From CAYMST01 sp964393115 (GTDB taxonomy: Bacteria > Bacteroidota > Bacteroidia > Cytophagales > Cyclobacteriaceae), in the NCBI GenBank assembly GCA_964393115.1, contig CAYMST010000036.1, positions 1 through 25,160 of the forward strand: 25,160 nt of DNA. The letters run 5' to 3'. The notes under the pieces were generated by a model, which had not been told where the DNA came from, did not search any database, and saw nothing but the letters and a program-made list of their open reading frames with translations. The translations under genes were made by a program, and so were the position numbers. Every line of letters starts with the position of its first letter. The stretch's first letter is position 1. This document shows, piece by piece, positions 15,459 through 23,667 of this stretch.

Positions 15459-17495
15459 ATGAGCCGTCTTTCACACTCTTTATTAATCGTTATCGTTGTT
15501 TTATTCGCTCGTTTAGGAATGAGCGAACCTAGGGCAATAGACCAGGATATATTATCCGGAGAATGGGAATTTTACTGGAATCAACGCTATACTCCAAGTG
15601 ATTTTAAAGGAGAAAAGCAGCTCAACGCTATGTTGGTTGAAGTGCCAAACTCTTGGACAGTGTATAAAAATGAGGACGGGGAAAATTACCAAGACTACGG
15701 GTTTGCTACGTACAGGAAAGTTGTGACCGTAGAAAATTCCGGAGAGGATATCGCTGTTTATATTCCGAAAATATGGTCCGCTAGTAAGGTTTGGATTAAC
15801 GGCGACTTAGTGTCTGAACGTGGAGTTCTGGATGCTCAGGCCTATGAAAACAAGATTTTAGAGACGTTGGTAAACGTTGGCAAAGTCAACTCCATTGAAG
15901 TGATTGTTCAAGCGGCGAACTATAGCCTTTTTGTATCTGGAATTATTGAACCTTTTATAGTCGGTGACTATGAGGGCTTGAGCAATGAAATTAACCTAGA
16001 TCAGATTTTTTCTGTTCTATGGATTGGAGCCGTGTTAGTCATGGCTTTTTACCATTTTGTACTTTTCTTTTTCAGAAGAAAATCCGATAGTGCGCTTTAC
16101 TTTGGCATAATATGTTTACTCATTGGTATTAAACAAACCGTATTTGGGTCTCATGATATCTATGAGTACCTGAAAACGAATGATATTCTCAATTTTCGTT
16201 GGCAGAGTGCGTTTTACTACATCTCCACTTATGCCTTGGCACCAGTCGGTTTGTATTATATGAAGTCCTTATACCCTAGTCTCTTAAATACTCGTGTTGT
16301 GAAATACACTGGGTATGGATTTTCTGTTTATGCCCTATTTCTTCTGGTATTTCCATTATCGATTTATTTGCCAACAATTCTTCCATTTCAGTTAATCGTT
16401 TTTGCAGCAGGGTTCTATATCGCTTACGTCATCGTAAGGGCTTATTTTAAGAAACTTCCTGAATCGAAGATACAGTTGGTAGGTATTTTGGTAATGATAT
16501 TGGCTGGTATCAATGATGCCATTGCCACCTTTGGCATTCACCTAACTGGAAACCATGAGTTGATTCCAGTGGCCTTTGGTATCTTGCTGATTCTACAGTT
16601 TATTATTCTATCCAAACGTTTTTCAGGAGCCATGAGTGGCTTAGAAGACTTATCTGCACATCTGGAACAGAAAGTCATCGATAGAACGGCTGAGGTAAAT
16701 AGACAAAAAGAGGAAATCGCCATTCAAAACACCAACATCAAGTCAAGTATTCGATATGCTGAAAGGATACAAAAATCTATGATGCCAAGTTTGGACAACT
16801 TCAAACGTATATTACCTGACTCGTTTCTACTTTTTCGTCCTAAGGATGTGGTCTCCGGTGATTTTTATTTCGTTGAGGAATATAAGGAGAATGGTATGGA
16901 TTTGAAGTTTGTCGCTGCTGTTGACTGTACAGGTCATGGAGTACCAGGAGCTCTAATGAGTATGATTGGTAGTACACGTCTACAAAGCATAATTAACGAC
17001 TATAAAATATTTAACCCGTCAAATATTCTGGCTCAATTAACAAAATCCCTTAGTGATCAGTTGCAGCAAGATCAAAACGATAACCGTGACGGGATGGACT
17101 TGGCCATTTGTGTGATTGACTATGTGAATAAGGAAATTCGTTTCGCGGGAGCTTTTAACCCTTTGATTTACATAAAAGATGGGGAGCTAATTAGGATCAA
17201 AGGAGACCGGATTCATGTAGGAGGGGGACTTGAAGGAGAGTCCGAGGAGTTTCAAGAGCACGTTATTCCAATGGATGGTGCTATTACGCTATATTTATTT
17301 TCAGATGGTTTCCAAGATCAGCTCGGAGGGCCGGATAATAAGAAGTTCATGGCTAAAAAATTCCGTGAAATGCTTCTAACAACTCATCAAACCGATATGA
17401 ACGCCCAAGGTGAACAAGTAAATAAAATCTTAGATGATTGGATGGTCCATGAAGAACAAGTGGATGACATCTTGCTCATCGGCCTTCGCGTTTAA
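15459..17495 (+). CDS. 7TMR-DISM sensor with SpoIIE/PP2C-type serine phosphatase domain
   Basis: A 678-residue sensor protein. After a signal-like N-terminus, residues 30-170 form a periplasmic jelly-roll domain (SGEWEFYW, FATYRKVV, SKVWINGD), resembling the 7TMR-DISM extracellular domain that may bind carbohydrates or other small ligands. About seven transmembrane helices span 180-390. A coiled coil (about 395-435, LEDLSAHLEQKV...) links to the PP2C/SpoIIE domain, whose metal ligands are present: D468 in SGDFYF, D489 in VDCTGHG, D616 in FSDGFQDQ, and D669/D670 in VDDILL. By family knowledge such phosphatases dephosphorylate anti-anti-sigma (STAS) proteins. No STAS or anti-sigma gene is adjacent, so the partner must lie elsewhere. 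The gene appears monocistronic. Confidence 0.92.
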   Translation: MSRLSHSLLIVIVVLFARLGMSEPRAIDQDILSGEWEFYWNQRYTPSDFKGEKQLNAMLVEVPNSWTVYKNEDGENYQDYGFATYRKVVTVENSGEDIAVYIPKIWSASKVWINGDLVSERGVLDAQAYENKILETLVNVGKVNSIEVIVQAANYSLFVSGIIEPFIVGDYEGLSNEINLDQIFSVLWIGAVLVMAFYHFVLFFFRRKSDSALYFGIICLLIGIKQTVFGSHDIYEYLKTNDILNFRWQSAFYYISTYALAPVGLYYMKSLYPSLLNTRVVKYTGYGFSVYALFLLVFPLSIYLPTILPFQLIVFAAGFYIAYVIVRAYFKKLPESKIQLVGILVMILAGINDAIATFGIHLTGNHELIPVAFGILLILQFIILSKRFSGAMSGLEDLSAHLEQKVIDRTAEVNRQKEEIAIQNTNIKSSIRYAERIQKSMMPSLDNFKRILPDSFLLFRPKDVVSGDFYFVEEYKENGMDLKFVAAVDCTGHGVPGALMSMIGSTRLQSIINDYKIFNPSNILAQLTKSLSDQLQQDQNDNRDGMDLAICVIDYVNKEIRFAGAFNPLIYIKDGELIRIKGDRIHVGGGLEGESEEFQEHVIPMDGAITLYLFSDGFQDQLGGPDNKKFMAKKFREMLLTTHQTDMNAQGEQVNKILDDWMVHEEQVDDILLIGLRV

Positions 17496-17609
17496 AATGC
17501 CACTAAGAAGTGTGCTGATTTAAGAAGAAAACCGAACAGACGAGCTATTCTACAAGTCGCTATCGTTGCCAAGGTTGAATCAATTATTAACCATCAAATA
17601 CCATATTGA

Positions 17610-18302
17610 TTAATTATTTTCGCTTAAGATCCAATAAATATGGTCTTTTATACTCTGATCTTCTTCTAATCTTTGCCAATTTTGAAGTAAATTTTTAAGC
17701 TCACCCATTGATGATGTCCCTTCTCTGTATATCATGTCCAATACTCTATTCCTAACGGCTTTACTCTTATCTAAATGAAGTGCTTTGTAGCAGTCTATTC
17801 TTTCGGTCAAATTGAACTGACCGCATTCCATGATCAGTAAAGCAGTTTCTCTTATTTTTCCATTCTTGTCTTGTTGCATTGACTTCATCAAGTTCTTGAT
17901 TTCTGGAAAGAAAAATGTCATTTCTTCAAGAATTTGAATTATTGATTCCCAAGCGTATTTGCTACTTTTTTTAATTGATGAGGTCAATTGTTTGTATGCG
18001 TCGTTGTCTATGGTTCTTGATTTAATGGCATTGTATCTGATTTCCTTGACTTTCATTATTTGTTGAACATCAGATTCAAGTTTGTCCAAATTGGGTTTAA
18101 GTACCCAATCTTTAAAATAATGTTTCGTTAATTTTCTTTCGTTATCGAGAGAGTAGGATACTAATCTATGTGGAAAGACTCCAATGTGGATTTTTTTCCA
18201 CAACAATCTTTTATTAATGAACAGCCTCGGAAGTAGGATTGCTTCTCTAAATGAGAAAATAATTCTGAATACTAAGGATAGTACGTTAAATCCGTTTTTC
18301 AA
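17610..18302 (-). CDS. Helical HEAT-repeat-like protein of unknown function
   Basis: A 230-residue protein with a hydrophobic, basic N-terminus (residues 1-30, VLSLVFRIIFSFREAILLPRL) and an all-helical C-terminal half. Residues about 110-225 contain paired amphipathic helices such as GKIRETALLIMECG and KAVRNRVLDMIYREG, which look like HEAT or armadillo repeats. No catalytic motif was seen. The only upstream start in frame is TTG at 18302; the first ATG is near residue 83, inside the conserved-looking part. It follows aroQ by 44 bp on the same strand and may be cotranscribed. It is convergent with the sensor phosphatase. The HEAT call is by eye. Confidence 0.6.
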   Translation of the reverse strand: MKNGFNVLSLVFRIIFSFREAILLPRLFINKRLLWKKIHIGVFPHRLVSYSLDNERKLTKHYFKDWVLKPNLDKLESDVQQIMKVKEIRYNAIKSRTIDNDAYKQLTSSIKKSSKYAWESIIQILEEMTFFFPEIKNLMKSMQQDKNGKIRETALLIMECGQFNLTERIDCYKALHLDKSKAVRNRVLDMIYREGTSSMGELKNLLQNWQRLEEDQSIKDHIYWILSENN

Positions 18303-18346
18303 CGTAGTGAATAAGTTAAGATTTTGATTTTCAGTATTTTGTGTAT

Positions 18347-18769
18347 TTACCCTTTTGTGCTAATAAAATAGTCTAGTGCGGAACGATACCCGTGGAGCCC
18401 CAGTCCTGAGATAATGCCAACACAATTTTTACTTAGGAAGCTATGATGCCTAAATTCCTCTCTAGAAAAAATATTGGAGATATGTACTTCCATAGTGGGC
18501 GTATTAACAGCTGCAATGGCATCGGTTAGCGCTACTGACGTATGTGTTAGTCCGCCGGCGTTAAGTACGATACCATCAAAACTAAAGCCGATTTCATGTA
18601 TACGGTCGATGATTTTCCCTTCGTGGTTAGACTGAAAGTAGGAGAGATCAATGTCATAATCTTTTTTTAATTGCTCGAAATAGGCTTCAAAGCTTTGATC
18701 CCCGTATATACTTTTTTCCCTAACCCCTAATAGGTTTAAATTTGGACCGTTAATAATTTCTATCTTCAT
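18347..18769 (-). CDS. aroQ: Type II 3-dehydroquinate dehydratase
   Basis: A 140-residue enzyme of the shikimate pathway that converts 3-dehydroquinate to 3-dehydroshikimate. The INGPNLNLLGVRE start with R17, catalytic tyrosine Y22 in IYGDQSFE, FQSNHEG, the LNAGGLTHTSVAL loop and EVHISNIF with H96 are all present. GLGLHGYRSAL closes the protein. Length is normal for the dodecameric type II enzyme. An AGGA-containing purine-rich segment lies just before the ATG. Only 11 bp separate this start from the divergent xerD start, so each promoter must lie within the other gene. Confidence 0.97.
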   Translation of the reverse strand: MKIEIINGPNLNLLGVREKSIYGDQSFEAYFEQLKKDYDIDLSYFQSNHEGKIIDRIHEIGFSFDGIVLNAGGLTHTSVALTDAIAAVNTPTMEVHISNIFSREEFRHHSFLSKNCVGIISGLGLHGYRSALDYFISTKG

Positions 18770-18780
18770 TCTTTCCTGAT

Positions 18781-19683
18781 ATGTGGGAGTCTTATATCCA
18801 ACAATTTACTTATTACCTGAAGCTGGAGCGATCATTGTCAGACAACTCTATTCAGGCATATGCCCACGATATTAAACTATTTCATCAATTCTTACACATT
18901 AATGAGCTTGAAATATCTCCGTCAAATATTACGGATACGCATATTCGAGATTTTTTGATGTATGTGAATGGTTTGGGGCTTTCTGCATACACGCAGGCGA
19001 GGAATCTATCTGGGCTAAAGTCCTTTTTTCGATATCTGAAATATGAAGGGAAAATAGAAAAAGATCCATCTGAATTAATTGAGGCACCAAAGCTCGGAAG
19101 GAAGATTCCCGAATGTCTCACGGTGGAGGAAATAGACCGAATTCTTGAAGCTATTGATCACTCAAAAGATGAAGGAGTGAGAAACCGTGCGATTTTAGAG
19201 ACATTATATTCCTCAGGACTTCGAGTTTCCGAGTTGGTTAACCTAGAAATCAACAATGTCGTTCGAGAAATTGGGTTTCTAAGAATATTAGGAAAGGGAA
19301 ATAAAGAACGACTAGTACCAATAGGAAAAACGGCGTTGAAACATATTGATATTTATTTAGAGCACATTCGCAATAAACTCAATATCAAAAAAGGCAATGA
19401 AGGTTTTCTCTTTCTCAATAGAAGAGGTACCCAACTTACTAGAGTGATGATATTTACGATAATCAAAAGGTTGTGCAAAGAAGCTGGTATTGAAAAAAAT
19501 GTGAGTCCTCACACATTTAGACATAGCTTTGCAACTCATTTGATCGAAGGAGGGGCGGATTTACGTGCCGTGCAGGATATGTTAGGGCATGAAAGTATCA
19601 CGACTACGGAAATATACACACACCTAGACAAGGAATATCTCAAGTATGTGGTAAACGAGTACCACCCGATGAGCAAGCTTTAA
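18781..19683 (+). CDS. xerD: Tyrosine recombinase XerD (XerC/D family)
   Basis: A 300-residue site-specific recombinase. The N-terminal SAM-like DNA-binding domain (LKLERSLSDNSIQAYAHDI) occupies residues 1-85, and the catalytic domain holds the full set R148, K172, H244, R247, H270 and nucleophile Y279. By family knowledge it resolves chromosome dimers at dif with a partner recombinase, or alone, when activated by the FtsK gamma domain encoded at the other side of this window. Length and N-terminus (MWESYIQQF) fit core XerD rather than an integrase of a mobile element, and no attachment site or element is seen beside it. XerC versus XerD cannot be settled from one copy. Confidence 0.92.
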   Translation: MWESYIQQFTYYLKLERSLSDNSIQAYAHDIKLFHQFLHINELEISPSNITDTHIRDFLMYVNGLGLSAYTQARNLSGLKSFFRYLKYEGKIEKDPSELIEAPKLGRKIPECLTVEEIDRILEAIDHSKDEGVRNRAILETLYSSGLRVSELVNLEINNVVREIGFLRILGKGNKERLVPIGKTALKHIDIYLEHIRNKLNIKKGNEGFLFLNRRGTQLTRVMIFTIIKRLCKEAGIEKNVSPHTFRHSFATHLIEGGADLRAVQDMLGHESITTTEIYTHLDKEYLKYVVNEYHPMSKL

Positions 19684-19709
19684 ATATTGATTTCAGATAG
19701 CAATTATTT

Positions 19710-20723
19710 ATGTACCAGTTTATTAAAACCCTACTTTTTCAGCTAGATCCAGAAAGAGCACATCACTTTACCATGAAGTGGATAAAACGTTTGAGACTAG
19801 GAAGTTTGGGCCTCTATGATGTCAAAAACGATAAGCTAATAGTGAAAAAGTCTGGTCTTACCTTTCGGAATCCTGTTGGTCTTGCTGCTGGTTTTGATAA
19901 GGACGCGAAATACATAAAGGATCTTGCTGGTCTAGGTTTTGGATTTATTGAGATTGGTACGGTGACCCCGAAACCTCAACCTGGAAATGATAAGCCAAGA
20001 CTTTTTAGATTAATTCAAGACAATGCTATTATCAATCGAATGGGCTTCAATAACGACGGCGTTGATGCGGCTGTTGAAAGGCTACGCAATACGAAAACTG
20101 ACATCTTGATTGGAGGGAATATTGGAAAAAACAAAATAACTCCTAATGAAAATGCTATTTCGGATTACATCAACTGTTTTCGTGCCTTGCACGACTATGT
20201 CGATTACTTTGTGGTGAACATTAGTTCGCCAAACACCCCTGGTTTGAGAGATTTACAAACAGCATCTTTCGTCGGAAAGCTATTTCAGTCACTAAGAAAA
20301 GAGGAAGAAGATTTTACTACTAAAAAGCCTGTTTTGTTAAAGATAGCCCCTGACCTTACCGACGCCCAACTTGAAGACTTGCTTGAAGTTGTGGTGAACG
20401 AGAAAATAGATGGCGTGATAGCTACAAATACGACTATAGACAGGGATGGCTTACTAAGTAATACAAAAAGAGAAATGGGCGGTTTGAGTGGTGCGCCACT
20501 GACAAATAAATCAACGGAGATCATTAAGAAAATTCGGACAAAAGCAGGTGCCGATTTGTTGTTGATAGGAGTGGGAGGCATTATGAACCCAAAAGATGCT
20601 CTTGAGAAATTACAGGCCGGTGCGGATGTCATACAGCTATATACTGGCTTTATATATGGAGGCCCGAGGCTTATTAAAGACATCAACAAAGAGTTGTTAA
20701 AATCGGATTTTGCTTATAGGTAA
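19710..20723 (+). CDS. pyrD: Dihydroorotate dehydrogenase (quinone), class 2
   Basis: A 337-residue membrane-associated flavoenzyme that oxidises dihydroorotate to orotate with quinone as acceptor. The N-terminal amphipathic helices (residues 1-35, FIKTLLFQLDPERAHHFT) identify class 2. The FMN and substrate motifs follow: NPVGLAAGFDKD, GTVTPKPQPGN, NRMGFNN, VNISSPNTPG with the class 2 catalytic serine, TNTT and GVGGI. IQLYTGFIYGGP closes the barrel. It begins 26 bp after the xerD stop and is probably cotranscribed with it. It is the second de novo pyrimidine gene in the window after pyrF. Confidence 0.97.
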   Translation: MYQFIKTLLFQLDPERAHHFTMKWIKRLRLGSLGLYDVKNDKLIVKKSGLTFRNPVGLAAGFDKDAKYIKDLAGLGFGFIEIGTVTPKPQPGNDKPRLFRLIQDNAIINRMGFNNDGVDAAVERLRNTKTDILIGGNIGKNKITPNENAISDYINCFRALHDYVDYFVVNISSPNTPGLRDLQTASFVGKLFQSLRKEEEDFTTKKPVLLKIAPDLTDAQLEDLLEVVVNEKIDGVIATNTTIDRDGLLSNTKREMGGLSGAPLTNKSTEIIKKIRTKAGADLLLIGVGGIMNPKDALEKLQAGADVIQLYTGFIYGGPRLIKDINKELLKSDFAYR

Positions 20724-20770
20724 AGAATGGTTTAGCTTTGCTTTACTTTTGAACTATACTTTACTTTATC

Positions 20771-22153
20771 ATGAACTTATTAAAAGGTTTTAAGAGCCTA
20801 TCCACTCTTATACTAATCTTCTTGTTAGCGTCTTGTCAAGATGATGATACAAATGAGCCTCAAGTAATTTTAGCTGGAAAACGTGATCATAGTGCCGTTA
20901 ACAATTGGATTTATGAAGTTATGAATGGTATGTACTTGTGGAATGATGAAATTCCTATACCAACGAACTATGATGTCATACCGCAAGATTTTTTTGAAGG
21001 CTTGCTTAGCGAAAAAGATCGTTTTTCATTTATTCACGAGTCTGCAGCTGAACTTATTGGTAGTCTTGAAGGGGTTAGAAAAGAATTTGGTTTCGAATAT
21101 CAACTCTTTAGGAGAACTCGATCATCAAACTACTTGGAAATGATGGTGCTGTACGTAAAGGATAATAGTCCGGCTTCGCGAGCAGGATTAAAACGTGGTG
21201 AGACCATTTTAAAAATCAATGACCAATTCATAACGATAGATAATTACCAAACGTTGATTTCCAATGCAACATCAGCTAAAGTTTACGATTCGGCACTTAA
21301 ACCACGGGTAGTGGCCTTAAGTAAAGAAGAAGTCATCGAATCGCCTAGCTTTATGCACAAAGTAATCACACCGAGCTTTGGGACAAGAATCGGGTATTAT
21401 GTGTATAACTTTTTTAGTCCGGGGCGAGGCGAGTCACGAGAGTATGACGAAGAAATGGATAAAGTTTTTGCTGATTTTAAACGAAATGGAGTTAACGAAC
21501 TTGTATTGGACCTTCGTTATAACAGTGGGGGTAGAGTAAGTTCAGCAATCAATCTTGCCAGTTTAATTGGGCCGGTTACAACTGATGATGTATTTGCTCA
21601 ATATGTATATAATGAAGAGTTTGCCAAGGTGATTCAAGAAAGTGATGAGGAGAATGGATCGTCTTTTGTTGAAAAATTCTTAAGCAAGGCCTCAAATATC
21701 AACGAGGGACTGAGGTTCAATAGAGTTTATGTCATTACAGGTCGTAGAACTGCATCAGCGAGTGAAGCCGTAATTAACTCTTTAAGTCCATATATGGAGG
21801 TCATTAGAATAGGATCAACCACAGTTGGTAAGAATGTAGGATCATTCGTAATGAGCAGTCAGCTAAACGGCTCAAACTATGCCATCGCTCCAACAGTATT
21901 CAAATTGGAAAACAGCCTTGGTGAGTCAGATTATGAAGATGGTTTTCGACCCGATTATGAGATTGACGAAACACGATTTGACTACATAGAACTTGGTGAT
22001 CAGGAAGAACCTTTGCTAAAAGTGGCCCTTAATCTTATCAGAGGTAATAATGCTATTCCAACTTCTTCGGCAAGAGTTTTATCCAGAGAGTACGTCGGTA
22101 GTTCTATTTCAGAAAGAGCCTTGATACGAGACTATGCTGTCGGAAGCGAATGA
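20771..22153 (+). CDS. S41-family (C-terminal processing) protease lipoprotein, first of tandem pair
   Basis: A 460-residue predicted lipoprotein (lipobox LLAS-C22, then an Asp-rich tail QDDD). The N-terminal segment VNNWIYEVMNGMYLWNDEIP is the helical start seen in Bacteroidota S41 peptidases. A PDZ domain follows (about 105-195; VLYVKDNSPASRAGLKRGETILKIN). The catalytic core begins near GTRIGYYVYNFF and contains TAS329ASE with the serine nucleophile and the general base K354 in TVGKNVGS, 25 residues later as in E. coli Prc. Substrate is unknown. The stop is doubled (TGA TAA). The paralogue follows after 91 bp. Confidence 0.92.
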   Translation: MNLLKGFKSLSTLILIFLLASCQDDDTNEPQVILAGKRDHSAVNNWIYEVMNGMYLWNDEIPIPTNYDVIPQDFFEGLLSEKDRFSFIHESAAELIGSLEGVRKEFGFEYQLFRRTRSSNYLEMMVLYVKDNSPASRAGLKRGETILKINDQFITIDNYQTLISNATSAKVYDSALKPRVVALSKEEVIESPSFMHKVITPSFGTRIGYYVYNFFSPGRGESREYDEEMDKVFADFKRNGVNELVLDLRYNSGGRVSSAINLASLIGPVTTDDVFAQYVYNEEFAKVIQESDEENGSSFVEKFLSKASNINEGLRFNRVYVITGRRTASASEAVINSLSPYMEVIRIGSTTVGKNVGSFVMSSQLNGSNYAIAPTVFKLENSLGESDYEDGFRPDYEIDETRFDYIELGDQEEPLLKVALNLIRGNNAIPTSSARVLSREYVGSSISERALIRDYAVGSE

Positions 22154-22166
22154 TAAGTAGCGCACC

Positions 22167-22178
22167 TGTCAATTGACA
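22167..22178. repeat. 12-bp perfect palindrome after the first S41 gene
   Basis: TGTCAATTGACA lies 13 bp after the stop and is followed by an AT-rich run. As RNA it would be a 4-bp stem, too weak for a confident terminator. Confidence 0.35.
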
Positions 22179-22214
22179 TTATTTTATACTAATGCTGTGA
22201 TAATATCTCTTTCG

Positions 22215-22224
22215 TAAACGTTTA
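22215..22224. promoter_or_regulatory. TAAACGTTTA palindrome upstream of second S41 gene, candidate operator
   Basis: A 10-bp palindrome 20 bp before the ATG of the second protease. It shares its core with the palindrome at 6972-6985. Regulation is inferred. Confidence 0.3.
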
Positions 22225-22244
22225 ACTACCATAGGTTTATTTTT

Positions 22245-23573
22245 ATGAAGATTTACAACTCTTGCAAGTTTATATATCTTGTCGCCGTAGGGCTGATTTT
22301 CTTTTCGTGCAGTAACGATGAGGATCCTATAAGCGACACAGCAGTGAACCAATGGATCACAGGAGTAATGGAAGAAATATATCTATGGGAGGAAGACATT
22401 CCTAGTGATAAAAATTTCTCCCTTGACCCCATTAGCTTTTTCTCAAGTTTGAGGAGTTCTCGTGATCGCTTTTCTGTTATTTGGCCGTCAGCGGATGAGT
22501 TGCTAGGCATACTGGAAGGAGTATCCGAAGAAAGTGGTATGCAGGTCGCTTTGCATTCTACGCATGCACAAGTTCTGTATGTTAAACCCAATAGCCCGGC
22601 TTCCAAGGTAGGAGTAAAGAGAGGAAATGTGATCACCTCGATAAATGGCGTTTCTGTAACGCCCCAAAATTGGCATACACTTACCAGAACAGCTTACACA
22701 GCGAGTATAACCAACTATGAAGGTGCTGACCCAAAAGAAACACGTTCCGTTAATATTACTCCAGAAGTGTATGCAGAGAACCCTATTTTCATGGATACGG
22801 TGTACAGTTTGTCCCAAGGGAAGGTAGGTTACTTGATATATCACTTTTTCAGTCCTGGGCCGGATAATACAACCATATATGATGACGCTTTGGATCGGGT
22901 ATTTGAAAAATTCAAAACTGAGGGAATCAATGAGCTTATACTAGACTTTCGATACAACTCTGGTGGTAGCGTTGCTTCTGCGATTAATTTGGCCAGTTTG
23001 ATTGGACCAGTATCTTCCAATGATATTATGTCAAGATATTCGTATAACAGCACCTACCAAAACGTATTGGCAAGACAATTGGGAAGTGAGGTGTTGACTG
23101 ATTACTTTTTGACCAAAGAAGAAAATATAAACGATCAACTACTGAAAAAAAGAGTTTTTGTACTAACCTCTTCATCAACTGCTTCTGCCAGTGAAATGGT
23201 GATTAATGGGTTGAAACCTTATATGGAGGTGATTTTAGTTGGAGATCGTACAGTGGGTAAAAATGTAGGATCTACCCTAGTTCGTGATGAGCGAAGGTCA
23301 GATAATCCCTATGGTCTATTGCCTATCATAACAAGGTTTGAAAATCGTGATGGAGAATCTGATTTTGAAAATGGCTTTGCGCCTGACTTTCAACTAGTAG
23401 AAAGCTCAACCGGACTGCTTCCTTTTGGGGATGTAAATGAGCCTCTGTTGGCATTGGCGTTAAGTATTGTGCAAGATATACCACTGCCCACAACCATGGA
23501 TCATGTTAATTTGAGAAACGGTCCAGTTGACACCTCAATCCCCCAACGTCCAGTTTTGATGTTGTCTCGATAA
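22245..23573 (+). CDS. S41-family protease lipoprotein, second of tandem pair
   Basis: A 442-residue paralogue of the preceding protein with the same order: lipobox FFS-C22 with an acidic tail (SNDED), VNQWITGVMEEIYLWEEDIP, PDZ (QVLYVKPNSPASKVGVKRGNVITSING), and the S41 core with TAS314ASE and K339 in TVGKNVGS. Catalytic residues are intact, so both copies should be active. The two differ most in the segment before PDZ, in the loops, and at the C-terminus, which suggests an old duplication with divergence in substrate choice. It may be read with the upstream copy, although the gap contains two small palindromes that could allow separate control. Confidence 0.92.
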   Translation: MKIYNSCKFIYLVAVGLIFFSCSNDEDPISDTAVNQWITGVMEEIYLWEEDIPSDKNFSLDPISFFSSLRSSRDRFSVIWPSADELLGILEGVSEESGMQVALHSTHAQVLYVKPNSPASKVGVKRGNVITSINGVSVTPQNWHTLTRTAYTASITNYEGADPKETRSVNITPEVYAENPIFMDTVYSLSQGKVGYLIYHFFSPGPDNTTIYDDALDRVFEKFKTEGINELILDFRYNSGGSVASAINLASLIGPVSSNDIMSRYSYNSTYQNVLARQLGSEVLTDYFLTKEENINDQLLKKRVFVLTSSSTASASEMVINGLKPYMEVILVGDRTVGKNVGSTLVRDERRSDNPYGLLPIITRFENRDGESDFENGFAPDFQLVESSTGLLPFGDVNEPLLALALSIVQDIPLPTTMDHVNLRNGPVDTSIPQRPVLMLSR

Positions 23574-23635
23574 GTTTTCCATAATTCAGTTTGAGTAGTC
23601 GCTTTTAGAGCTGTTTGTTTAAGTCCGTTCATCCT

Positions 23636-23667
23636 ATTTTTGAGGGAAATTCATTTACCTCAAAAAT
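23636..23667. promoter_or_regulatory. Perfect 10-bp inverted repeat overlapping the next start codon
   Basis: ATTTTTGAGG (23636-23645) and CCTCAAAAAT (23658-23667) flank a 12-nt loop. The 3' arm includes the first two bases of the ATG at 23666. In RNA the hairpin would bury the start codon and ribosome-binding region; in DNA it could be a dimer-binding operator. No T-run follows it on the plus strand, so it is not a typical terminator. Confidence 0.55.

Noticed and set aside
17496..17609. AATCAAT/ATTGATT inverted repeat as bidirectional terminator between convergent genes
   Set aside because: The stem is nearly all A-T with a loop of about 20 nt, too weak to call.
18781..19683. Tyrosine recombinase as integrase of a mobile element
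   Set aside because: Length, N-terminus and housekeeping neighbours fit core XerD. No element boundaries, att repeats or cargo genes are visible.
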